From Symbiodinium natans (lineage: Eukaryota > Sar > Dinophyceae > Suessiales > Symbiodiniaceae), in the NCBI GenBank assembly GCA_905221605.1, contig CAJNDS010002664.1, positions 188,001 through 252,000 on the forward strand: DNA of 64,000 bases, in the 5' to 3' direction. The position numbers and the translations under genes were made by a program. Positions 23,401 through 32,179 of this stretch are shown piece after piece (the first letter of the stretch is position 1; each line of letters begins with the position of its first letter). The notes below the pieces were generated by a model. That model made no database searches. It was given only the letters and a program-made list of their open reading frames with translations, and was not told where the DNA came from.

Positions 23401-25650
23401 CTTCGGACTTGAGCTGCTCTACCTGCTGCTGAAGATCTGCAGATGCTCCGGCAGCATCTTGCAAGGCGGCTGTCCGTTGTGCCTTGCGGAATGCCACTGT
23501 ATATGTATAAACGCTATCCATGCTGCAAGATCACGTCAAGCTTGTGCCTCCGCATCGGCTACTTGTGCTTTGAGTGCAGGCACCTTGCATGGTTTTCTGT
23601 GACAGACACCACGCGGGGGCCAGCTGCTAAAGCAATGCCGACAAATGCCGACACTACCGCATGCCTCAGCTGCTTCCGCCTTCAGTCTCGCAATTTCTTC
23701 TTGCAGCTGCTCAGCCGCACCTTGCGCTTGAGCTGAAGCGGCCTCCGTGCAACAGCAGGCATTCGTGCAGAACGATCTTTGGGTCAAAGGTAAACCTTGC
23801 GAGCACGTGCCTTCAAGTTCGCGAGCTCTGCACGCAAATCAACCACCTGCTGTGTCCATTAACAGTAGCACATCGCTGGAAGCATTAGTGGAACATTGCT
23901 ACAAGTTGCAACCTCTGCCATCTGCGCTTTGGCCGAATCCAACTCCTTGAAGCAGAGACAGCAAGTGACAATCCGTGCACGGACCCGTACTTGCCCACCC
24001 AGGGCCAGACTGCTAATTCCTAGAAGCGGAAGTCTTGATTTCTGTCAGTTAAGGGCAACACGCAGAGAGCAGTTTAATGTGTCTTGGTATTGCAACAGAC
24101 ATGTTCGGGTCGAATTCCGGATCCTAAACGCTCAATGCCTTCTTTGCAACTGAGCCTCTGCCCGTAACGCGTCCACGTCTGGTGAGTTCTGTGCGCCTGC
24201 CTTTCTTTTGGGGGACAACGTGGCAACACACATGCACTTCGCACGTTTAGGACAGAAATCTGCCTTAACTTTTTCCAGCTCTTGGTTGAGCGCCAGTACC
24301 TGCAGTGCACGCATTTAAGAGCACAAGTTTTGTTGGTATGTGCAGGTCCACTGCAGGTCCCCTCTCACACATGAACGCTGTTGAATGCTGTCGATCTGAA
24401 GACCCAAGAATGGTGTCCCACATTGCCCCACGCTCCCACGGCACCTTTGCGTTGCAGTCGTCCTTCAGCTTGTTGAAAGTCTCCCGCGTCCGTTCCTCTG
24501 CATTCTGGAGATTTTGGAGATTTTGGAGGTCCGAAGCCCTTGAGCCCTCCCTCTTGCATTCGGCTTCTGACCTTGAGCCTCTGCTGCTCCGCAAGGCGCT
24601 TCTCCTGCTCCTGCTTCAACGAAGCCTGGCGGGCGCTTGAGTACTGCATGGAGCTTAAGAAATGCTTTTCTCTGAGTCTTGGTCCCTTTACCTGTAGTAC
24701 TAGCTAACCCTATCACCAGGCAACTCTCAGCTTCGTAACGGGCCTGTTAAGCTCGCCGGAGAGGTGCGAAACCCCTAAAAAAGAACCGTGCACCGCGGAT
24801 TCTAATACAAGCCTACGCCAACGGCGTCTTTAGCTTGCGCAGCACGCTCTCTGCACGAACGACATGTACACAAACCTACATGAGATATGTCGTAAGCAGA
24901 AGCATACCTAGGCGGAGCCTGCACACAGAGTACCTCCGTGGTCGAGGTGGACCAATGCGGGACTTATCGTTGTCTTACGCCAGAAAGCCCAGATGGACAA
25001 AAACACGAGGTGGAGTCCTATCCATCAACAAGAAGCACGTCAGGGTAGGTCGGACACCCATGAACAAAACAATGACTGTCAACAAGCCATTTAAATCATT
25101 TAGACATTAGACAGGTGCGCCAACGGGTACTAGTACGTGCGAGCTGCGAGAAATTCTGAGATAAGCCCCGATAACAAGCAAAACAATCGCACGCATAGAA
25201 TCGCACGTGTCACATCCCGGACTTCTTCACTCGTCGAGTTGCTGTGACTTGCTCTCGCTTTGCCGGACGTTGAGACCCCTTGACACTTCCTTGCTTTCGA
25301 ACTGTTCGAGACCTTGGGTCTAGACGTGGTTTCTCGTGTGTTTGTGTCTCCACATGCATCTTCAAGAACTTTCGGGGCTGAGGCTTCTCGCCTTTTGGCG
25401 CTTCTCGCCCCTTTGGGCTTCGCAACATGGCTTTTCGCCAGGGCGTGTCAACTTTCAGGGATGTGCGCCCCGAAGTTTCAAACTTCTCGACGCTAGAAAT
25501 CTCGACTTTTTGATGCCATGGTCTGCACAATGCGCTTCAGACTTTGAGGGTCTGCGCTTTGCACTTCAGGCTTTGAGAGACAGATTCCCCCCGTTCCTCC
25601 AACTTCTCCTTCTCCTGATTGAGCGAGTCGAACTCCTCCTGGTCGCGAAC
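11440..25650 (-). CDS. Very long coiled-coil gene built from mini-exons
   Basis: Many short minus-strand exons encode heptad-repeat helix and little else. Upstream (right) examples are EEFDSLNQEKEKLEERG (about 25,575-25,638), KQEQEKRLAEQQRLK (about 24,570-24,640), NAEERTRETFNKLKDDCNAK (24445-24504) and VLALNQELEKVK (24264-24299). Downstream examples are 15680-15715, 14441-14476, about 13,531-13,602, 13,320-13,437, about 12,890-12,960, 12289-12324 and about 11,440-11,540. Most exons are phase 0, start after AG and end at a GC donor. The tandem array at 17029-22418 forms the core. The product would be a long rod-like coiled coil of unknown partner. Whether this is one gene or several is inferred only from uniform style and strand; no catalytic domain was seen. 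Confidence 0.6.
12289..12324 (-). CDS. 36-bp coiled-coil exon (VPVLKAQVAELE)
   Basis: Twelve codons in phase 0, preceded by AG and followed by a GC donor (GAG|GCAGCC). Hydrophobic residues fall at heptad a and d positions (V1, L4, V8, L11). It has the same length and pattern as exons at 14441, 15680, 23548, 23811 and 24264 and as two exons in every array unit. Confidence 0.6.
13220..13315 (+). repeat. Interstitial telomere-type repeat, TTTAGGG/TTTGGGG variants
   Basis: TTTAGGG units with a run of TTTGGGG variants. It lies just downstream (minus strand) of a coiled-coil exon at about 13,320-13,437. Confidence 0.8.
13438..13533 (-). repeat. Telomere-type repeat filling an intron
   Basis: On the plus strand these are CCCTAAA units, which read as TTTAGGG on the coding minus strand. 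They occupy essentially all the space between two coiled-coil exons (about 13,531-13,602 and 13,320-13,437). The repeat itself supplies candidate GT (GGGTTTAGGG) and AG signals. Confidence 0.65.
14441..14476 (-). CDS. 36-bp coiled-coil exon (VAELQSQVAEQK)
   Basis: Phase 0, with acceptor CTTGCAG| and GC donor AAG|GCGCAC. It belongs to the same 12-residue family as the exon at 12289. A CTCCCTAAA/CTCCCCAAA repeat (14,515-14,605) lies directly upstream on the coding strand. Confidence 0.6.
15680..15715 (-). CDS. 36-bp coiled-coil exon (VSVLNAQVADLQ)
   Basis: Phase 0, with acceptor CGCAG| and GC donor CAG|GCAGGA. A neighbouring exon near 15,947-16,003 (AAAESASREMQNLQAEAAQ) precedes it on the coding strand. 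The intron between them is mostly TTTAGGG repeat. Confidence 0.6.
15797..15930 (-). repeat. Telomere-type repeat within an intron
   Basis: CCCTAAA/CCCGAAA/CCCCAAA units on the plus strand (TTTAGGG sense on the coding strand). They lie between the exon ending near 15,947 and the 36-bp exon at 15680-15715. Confidence 0.75.
16034..16150 (+). repeat. Interstitial telomere-type repeat, long perfect array
   Basis: About 16 nearly perfect TTTAGGG units, one of the longest telomere-type tracts in the window. Confidence 0.92.
16693..16826 (+). repeat. Interstitial telomere-type repeat
   Basis: About 18 TTTAGGG units with two TTTACTG variants. It ends ten bases before a family A element. Confidence 0.9.
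16837..16945. mobile_element. Family A MITE-like element
   Basis: The left end (GGATGTTCCCCCTTTATACT) and right end (TTAGTATAACGGGGGATTTC) form an imperfect terminal inverted repeat of about 28 bp. The core contains the TAATCCCTATTCAGGACTG word also seen in the 8042 copy. Confidence 0.75.
17029..22418 (-). repeat. Tandem array of eight 667-bp units, each with four coiled-coil exons
   Basis: The marker GAGGCCAACCGACATAGCCG recurs near 17051, 17718, 18385, 19053, 19718, 20387, 21049, 21666 and 22334. That gives eight units, one shortened by about 50 bp, plus a partial ninth. In each unit the minus strand carries phase-0 exons of 36, 87, 36 and 90 bp (in one unit 17795-17760, 17611-17525, 17445-17410 and 17351-17262). 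They encode VPELRGKLAELE; a helix ending QLQEEVARLKAEAAE; VPALKAQVADVE; and a helix with ELQQQLEQLRSEAAQ. Each exon ends at a GC donor. One unit therefore adds 83 residues in frame, and eight add about 660. Introns are as conserved as exons, so the amplification is recent. A diverged single unit lies upstream at 23393-23846. Confidence 0.85.
23393..23846 (-). CDS. Diverged single copy of the four-exon coiled-coil unit
   Basis: Exons are complement(23846-23811, 23742-23665, 23583-23548, 23482-23393), with lengths of 36, 78, 36 and 90 bp. They encode VVDLRAELANLK, a helix with QLQEEIARLKAEAAE, VPALKAQVADAE and a helix with DLQQQVEQLKSEAVQ. All are phase 0 with GC donors. Order and spacing match the 667-bp units downstream, but the introns have diverged. 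This copy therefore looks like the older relative from which the array expanded. Confidence 0.65.
24264..24504 (-). CDS. Two coiled-coil exons upstream of the array
   Basis: Exon 24504-24445 (60 bp, NAEERTRETFNKLKDDCNAK) has a CTCCAG| acceptor and a GT donor. Exon 24299-24264 (36 bp, VLALNQELEKVK) has a GC donor. Both are phase 0 and strongly helical, continuing the long coiled-coil gene. Confidence 0.55.
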
Positions 25651-25912
25651 GGCGATCGCTCTGCACTGGTTGAATGCCACTTTCTGCAAGATTCTCAAAG
25701 CTTAGCAACATAGTCATTCGGCTGATCCTGCCAGCAAAACAAACAGCACTTCCCCGAAACTCCGAAACACCACCCTCCTGCGACGGCGCCATGTTGAGTT
25801 GCGCGGCTGAAGCGACCCAGCCAAGGAACGTAAGACTGCGAGGATCTAAAGGGCTATGCAGCCAAAGCCGGCTTCAACTTCTTAATCTACAGGCTTCGGT
25901 TCAGTTCAGCTT

Positions 25913-26059
25913 CTAATCGGTCACAATGCCCACCAACAACATCAGAAAGTGCAGAAAATCGATGGCTCCAGGGGGTTTCCCATCTTTGCCCCCTGACAAG
26001 CAGATACCAGCAAGGAGCCACAGCAGCGAGACACGCAGGGCGATCAGATTGGCACGCAT
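25913..26059 (-). CDS. Possible first exon with a hydrophobic N-terminus
   Basis: A short open segment starts at Met 26059 with MRANLIALRVSLLWLLAGIC, followed by a second hydrophobic stretch (FLHFLMLLVGI) before the frame closes. It could be the 5' end of the coiled-coil gene, giving it a membrane anchor. No junction was resolved, so this is a suggestion only. Confidence 0.25.
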   Translation of the reverse strand: MRANLIALRVSLLWLLAGICLSGGKDGKPPGAIDFLHFLMLLVGIVTD

Positions 26060-26578
26060 GCTGCAACTGACCCAAAGTGAGAGTCGTGAGCGCGATACGC
26101 ACGTTGGTGCGTTTGCTGGCACTCCTTTTTTGGATGGGCTGCGCTGCCTCAGCCACGAAGCTGTTGACACTGAGAATCTATGGCCATCTCCTTGGGATCA
26201 CGAGAGCTTGCTTCCGGCAGCGTGGCTTGGCAGAGCGTATGGGGTGATCTCGACTCTACACGAGGGTCGCCTGCAGCTGAATGCTTGCATAGAAGGCGAA
26301 AAAGGACCCTAATTTAGAACAACCTCTGAAAACTCAAGAGATTTATTTCACTTTGTTGCAGCAAGTCACTTGCCATAAGCAAAGGCCTGTCTCAAGTGCT
26401 AGAGGAGAGGGAGACAAGGAGAAGGTTGGAGAAGGAACGAGAGTGAGCCAACCTCCCTGCGGATGCGATCCTGCATACAGACTTTGGCTCCGGGCCGTGA
26501 GCGCTCCGGGCTTCACAGTAAGTTTGCCCATTTGTACCATCATCGGTTGCTCCACAGTGCACTTCTCAAGTTATGAAC

Positions 26579-26974
26579 ATGGCTCGATTCATTGAGTTTT
26601 TCGCTCTATCTGCCGTCCGACTCGTGCTCGGTTGTGCTTGCTTGCTTGCCTGCATGTTTGCCTCCACTGTGGCGTCAGCCCTCAAGCCTGCACACGAAGG
26701 ACGGGAACAACCCCCCCCCACGGAGTCCTGCACTGAGATGATGTTCTCGCCAACCTCACCCCAAAACAACGGGACCGGCAACTTTCACCTACAGCCATGT
26801 GAACAACAACAAACAGGGCAATTCGCGGGCGCTAAAGGCCTAGGTCGGACACAGCGGAATACCAGGTTGTCCGGGAGCTCCCGATTCGTGCATGTGGGCT
26901 TAGGCTTTAGGCGTTCGATTGTCCTCACGCCGCCGAGGCTACTATCAGCCACTCAGTATGTCAAGGCAGTGTAG
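26579..26974 (+). CDS. Weak plus-strand ORF with signal-peptide-like start
   Basis: An open frame begins MARFIEFFALSAVRLVLGCA and is followed by a small-residue and polar tail. It is the only plus-strand ORF here with a plausible N-terminal signal and lies in a gap between minus-strand genes. No family is recognised and its right part overlaps telomere-like words. It may be a chance ORF. Confidence 0.15.
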   Translation: MARFIEFFALSAVRLVLGCACLLACMFASTVASALKPAHEGREQPPPTESCTEMMFSPTSPQNNGTGNFHLQPCEQQQTGQFAGAKGLGRTQRNTRLSGSSRFVHVGLGFRRSIVLTPPRLLSATQYVKAV

Positions 26975-27059
26975 CTATCCAAGTATCTTCTTCTCAAGGC
27001 CATGCAAGTGGCAAGTACTTTTTTTTTCTCATTTGACTGCCACGACCTCCCTCACACGT

Positions 27060-30000
27060 CTACCGCGTTTGGAAGGACCAGCTGGAATCTCCGGAACTTT
27101 CCGAAGACGTGTCAGGGTCGTAGAGCACTACCACCCGAAACCGTTCCTGCGTCCAGCTGCTGGGCAAGTCCTGGGCCTGCTTGCTGCCGGTTGCATCGAC
27201 GCCACCCGAGTTCATGCGGATAAAGCGGTTCTCCCGTGTGTGGTGCAGAGCGATTTCCCCGTTCCCCGCATACACCACGGCAAAGCCGGAAAAAGGGGCA
27301 TGGTGGCGAAGCAGAGTGCCTAAGTCCCTCCTCGCGCTGGTCCCCACGTCACTGCCATCCATATTCACGAAGCGCTTCCACTTCACACTCTGAAGCGCCA
27401 CCTGACCGTTCCAGGCATCCACGACTAGGAAGCGCTCCCATTCCCAGTCGGCAGGAAGGTCATGGGCGTCCCTCTCGCCGCTGCGGTCCATGTCAGCATC
27501 GTTCATTCGCAGGAAGCGGTTCCACTTGGCGTTGTGGAGGGCAACGATGGTGCCTGGCTTCAAGTAGGGTTGCAACTCCCTCAACCTGAAACGCTCCGAG
27601 ACCCAGCTCTCGGGAAGACCATCGGCGCTCCGTTCGGGGCTGGCATCGCAGCCGCGGTTGGGCCTCAAGCGGATATAGCGGTTGCGCAAGTAGTTGTGGA
27701 GCCCGATCTCGCCATCTCCAACGTAGACCACGGTGAAGCGGATGGACTGCCACGTGCTTGGTAGCTCGCTGGCGGCCATGACGGAGGTGGCCGTCATATC
27801 GCCATTTTCACCCATCTGCACAAAGCGATTGTGCGCGCTGCTGTGCAGGGCGATCTTCCCCTGTCCACCATCCACCACCGTAAAGCGCTCCCATGTCCAG
27901 TCTGAGGGAAACTCGTCCTCAAACTCCTTGTTGAGGCTGCCTTCCATATCCGGCTCGTCGTTCATGCCGAGATATCGCCTCCACTTGTGACTGTACAAGG
28001 CGATGGTGCTGCCAGGGCGGAATGTGGGAGGTAGTACCGCCGCCGCCACCTGCCCCACGTCGTTATCCGTGAAGCCTCGGAGGGCCAGGATGGCTTTCGC
28101 CTGGGGGTTTCCGAAATTAGGGGGTACCTTATTGGCGTCCTTAGAAGGGAATCCTAGTAATTGGGGACTATGTAAGGAGTCCCCTATTTTCGTAAACCCC
28201 CACCTTGGTTTCTGCCGACACGAACGGCATGGCCGTGAGGACCAGGGAAAATTGGTCCACGATGTCCAGCAGGTGGATCCTCCTCTCTGGCGAAGAGAAG
28301 GGCCCCATATTCACCTTCATTCCAAGCTCCAGCTTGTTGTTCTCCAGAAGGCCCTGAATTTCAAAGCTCACTGTTCCAGGGTTCTTGAAGCTGAAAAGCT
28401 GGAAGAAGTCAGATTGGGCGGCCTTCTGCTGCAAAGTGCTGAAGGCTTCCCGGCCACGGTGCTCTGAAGTCTTCTTGATATGCAGGTCCTGGCCATAGTT
28501 AATGGACGCCAGGTGGAGTTCCTCAAGGCCGGAGAGTTTGTCTTTGGGAATTGCTTTTTGAATTTGTTGGGGGTTTTTTGTTTGGTTTTTCTAGGGCTCT
28601 ACTAGAGGTGCTAGGGTTTAGGGTCTAGGGTCTAGGGTGTAGGGTTTAGGGTTGGGATGTTCCCCCTTATACTAACAGCCCTTACTAGGGATGATAGTAC
28701 CCCCTATCATAATCCCCGTATAAGGGGGGACATCCCAGGTTTAGGGTTTAGGGTTTAGGGCTTCGGGCTTAGGGTTTAGAAGAAGCCCACAATAAGCAAT
28801 AACAAAGCCGGAGAGAAAAAGCCAAAAACAAAAAAAAACTCCGTTCCTCAATGTCCGTCTCCCAAACCAGCGAGCTCTGGGTTGCCTCGGAGGAGTTGGC
28901 CTTCTCAGTGCGGTTGGACTGCAGTAGGCTCCTGTCCATAGGCTCCAGGGTCCGATCGTCCTCAACCGAATGCTGGCCGGTGGCGATGCCGATGGGGTTG
29001 CGCCAGGTCTCGTGGGCACCGAACGTGTTCGAGTTCGTGAAGTCTGTGCCGCTGCCGAAGCGCTTGGTCAATCGCAGGGTCCTGCTGAAGAGGAGGATTC
29101 CCCCGGAGCGAATCTCCGTGCGCAGTACACTCAAGTCCACGCCACCAGGCTGCTTGTCGGGCCAGCAAACGGTGGTGTCCAGGGAGGCCAAAGGCGCCGG
29201 CATCAGGTCGAACTCCAGCCCGCCGACGAAAGCGAGCACCGGTTGCGCGGACAGTGAGAAGCTGACCGTCACGCACTTCTCAATGGACATCTCCCAGCTG
29301 TAAAAGGAATATCCTTGCCACTTGTTCCAGTGATCCTTCATCCACGAATTGTCACAGGGCACTGCCCATGGCTCTAGCTGGATGAAATCGCCCTCGTTGT
29401 CGACCTGCCAATCCGCCTTCGTCGCCTGGTTATTACTTCCGTGCTTACTTTTTGGTGCGAAGGCCAGGCACGAGCTGGTGTCCGTCTCCTTGCCATTGAA
29501 CTGGGTGATCAGCTTCGTGGCATAGTTGCCCTCCTGGTCGTGTACCGCAAAGTTGATGACACCTGCCATGCCGCCATCATCGCCATCACCTTTGGCCTGC
29601 ACCTGCACTGCAGACATCTCGTGGCGCGGCAGCTTCGACCTAGTCCGCTTCTTCGGATGCTGCGAATGGGTCTTGATCATGAGGTTCTTGCCGGAGTGGT
29701 GGATCACAGGCGCATCCCCAGCCGCGGGAAACTTGGACTGCGAGGCCCGTTGTATCAAAGACTGGCTGTCGTCCAAGACCTGCTTGACGACGGTTGCGGC
29801 AATCTGGGCAAAGACCTCAATAAAATCGGTGAGCATGTTGCTCAGGTGATTCAGCGTGCTCAAAGGAGGGACCATCTCGATGAGTTTGAAGCCGAAGCAC
29901 TTGATCAGCTCTTTCGGATCATCGAAGCTTGTACAGGAGATCATCTCTTTGCCCATGCTGATCATGGTCTTGACGGGCTGAAGGCCCATGTCAACCACCG

Positions 30001-31183
30001 TTTTCAATGGCTCTGGCCAATCAAGGTCCGTCGTGCCGAAGTTGAAATCGAAGAGGGTCAACTTCTGGCCCATGAGCCTCACCCAACACTTCTGCCGGCC
30101 CCAGTCAACGTCAAGGCCATGGGAGTCAACCGACATCGAGGGAAACCGGTTCTCGTCGCAGCCGGCAGTCCAATCGCTGAAGCCGCGGACGAGAATATCC
30201 ACAGCCATCTCCACGCTATCGATGACGGTGTTGGCGACGAAGGCAACCTCACTGACAGGGAGAGAGAAAAACACATGACGAGAAACCTGATGACGCCAAA
30301 ACCAAGGTCTCTACTGTACAGTGTCGGTGCCTTTGTGTGTGTGTGTACCTCTGTCTACTGCCAAACCGGCCTGGTCCGTTGCAGACTCATAGGCGTCGCC
30401 CAAGGCATCTCCGATCAAGCCGGTTCCGGACGTATAAACACCACTCCCGAAATCAATGGCGTCGTCAACGAAGGGAATCTTGGACGACACCGCCGCGTCC
30501 AGGTCTCCAGCGGTCGCGTTGCCCCTCTGGGACGCCTTCGCCCGCTGCAAAAGCCGGGCCTGGGCCTCTTTGGCCTCCGCGCGCCGGCTTGCCTCCTTCT
30601 GGGGCCCCTGCGGCTTCTCCCGATGGAACTCACGCTTCTCCCTCTGCTGGCTGTGCTTGTGGAGGACCTTCTTCAAGACCTCTGTGGCCTTTTGGGTGCC
30701 AACCACTTCCGTTTCCTTGGCCTGGGCTGTTTGAGCAGTTTGGCTGCGCTTCCACTCACTCAAGCTGTGGAGCTCAACCTGCTGCAGCTCGACGATCGTC
30801 TCCAACTGGGCCACCTTCAGCATCAGAAACTCGAGGTTCGCGCCCAGCTGGCCGAAACCGTGGCGACCCGAGGCGTTGGTGGTGTTGTCCAGGTCTGGCA
30901 TGTTCGTGGCCTCCTCGAAGTCGTGCTCCAAATTCTTGAGGATGCTCTCCTCGATGGATGCATTGGTGTTGTTGCTTGCATTGTTTCCCTCAGTCAAATC
31001 GAAGGGAACGTGTCCGAGTTCGGCCTTTACAGCCAGCAGCGAAGGTGCTGTGACTGGGCAGTGGTGTCCTTGGCACTCCTGGCCCGCAGGACCGCTCAAG
31101 GATGCCAAAGCGAATGGGCTAGCACCGAAGATCAGGATCAGAGACCCAACGGTTCTTGAGAAGTTCGGCCACATCATCGACAT
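27060..31183 (-). CDS. Secreted protein with two C-terminal fascin-like beta-trefoil domains
   Basis: Four exons give about 1,208 residues: 31183 to about 30,355; about 30,286 or 30,247 to 28840; 28553-28204; 28100-27060. Met 31183 starts a signal peptide (hydrophobic core GSLILIFGASPFALA). A charged helical region with possible N-glycosylation sites follows, then a large domain I do not recognise (exon 2). Exon 4 has six repeats of the type (G)xIALHxxxxxRFxRMN, grouped as two sets of three, which is the fascin/actin-crosslinking beta-trefoil pattern. The stop is TAG at 27060. The junctions of exons 2/3 (GT-AG) and 3/4 (GT-AG) are in phase. The exon 1/2 junction needs a GA donor or another site. 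Function is unknown; a secreted, ligand- or glycan-binding role is inference. Confidence 0.72.
28101..28203 (-). mobile_element. Family B introner-like element that is exactly one intron
   Basis: On the minus strand the intron runs from GTGGGGGTTTACG to CGGAAACCCCCAG. Its first and last 23 bases are inverted repeats with about 20 of 23 matching. Splicing at its outermost GT and AG joins exon 28553-28204 to exon 28100-27060 in phase. The element and the intron therefore coincide to the base. The internal words GGACTCCTTAC and GGATTCCCTTC recur in other family B copies. Confidence 0.8.
28611..28782 (+). repeat. Telomere-type repeat split by a family A element
   Basis: TTTAGGG-like units flank a family A element (28654-28736) inside the intron between exons 2 and 3 of the beta-trefoil gene. 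The element appears to have inserted into the repeat. Confidence 0.8.
28654..28736. mobile_element. Family A MITE-like element inserted in telomere-type repeat
   Basis: This is the shortest and cleanest copy (83 bp). The left end GGGATGTTCCCCCTTATACT is mirrored by the right end GTATAAGGGGGGACATCCC. The core is CCCTATCATAATCCCCG. Confidence 0.8.
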
Positions 31184-31539
31184 GGCACAGGATTATGTAG
31201 CAAAGTCAGTGGAACCCAGGCACCGGGGAACCGAGGTGCCGAAGCTCTGAGCGCTTGAGCCGAGGCTTGACCCCATTGGCTTGAGGCTTTCCTTTGCCTC
31301 CCGCCTGAAACCTGGCTGCAGCCTTTTTGGGCGGTTCCTAGTAATGATCATAGTGCTTTGGGGCATATTCGGCATATTCGGGGTACCCCCCGCTTTTTTG
31401 GGAAATGTCAGCCTGTATTACCTTCATCTTGTCAGGTGCTTTTAGACCTTCCCCGAAGTCTCCAAAGTCTCCACCTTGTCGAGGAAGCGCTGCTCGACTC
31501 CAGGTGCACCCTCCGCCTCCGGCCACTCCATCAGTGGGG

Positions 31540-31622
31540 TTTAGGGTTTAGGGTTTAGGGTTTAGGGTTTAGGGTTCAGGGTTTAGGGTTTAGGGATTAG
31601 GTTTTAGGATTTAGGGCTTAGG
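31540..31622 (+). repeat. Interstitial telomere-type repeat
   Basis: About eleven TTTAGGG units with terminal variants. It lies upstream of the beta-trefoil gene start, in a 31,184-32,095 stretch with no recognised exon. Confidence 0.88.
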
Positions 31623-32095
31623 GAACTACATACATGGAATGTTCTAACAACCGACAAATGCTTGGCAGCACAACCTCTCGCCTGCATTGCATGCACGCCA
31701 TGCGATGTGCCTGTCAGATGCCTCCTGTTTTGTTTGGCGCCGACTAGTCCCCGATGAGACAACACATTGGAAACTCCAGGTGAGATATCCTCTCCTGAAG
31801 ACTAAGAATACAAGTATGTGCAAGCTGCAGCTGCATGCTTGCATCGACTGCACCCAATTCTGACCAAGGCCAAGCACGAAGAGATGAGAAAGAGTGGCAA
31901 GGAGCCAGCTTGCTTCTTGAGGAATCAAACATGTCACTTGCAGCTTTTGCGTGCATGTCAGCGGACAAGCATCAAATTACATGCAGCACCATGGCCACGG
32001 TCACACCTCTGAATCCTGCAACATGCACAGGATCTGGATACATATGTTGATGCATTATACTGCTGCGGGCTCATGACTCAGAAGTCATCCACACC

Positions 32096-32179
32096 TCACT
32101 CGTCCCGCTTGCGGCCGCACATCCGGCAGAACGATGCGTCTTCCGCGTACACATTGCCGCAGGTCGGGCAGGAAGTGTT
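32096..32179 (-). CDS. Zinc-ribbon terminal exon, distal copy
   Basis: Acceptor TTTGGCAG| is followed by 28 codons ending in TGA. Two knuckles, CPTCGNVYAEDASFCRMCG, form a four-cysteine zinc ribbon, followed by a basic RKR tail. It duplicates the exon at 32259-32342. Confidence 0.65.
   Translation of the reverse strand, partial: NTSCPTCGNVYAEDASFCRMCGRKRDE

Noticed and set aside
29441-31159. 572-residue plus-strand open frame
   Set aside because: It is exactly antisense to the first two exons of the beta-trefoil gene, whose signal peptide, splice phases and repeats are coherent. The plus frame has no domain sense.
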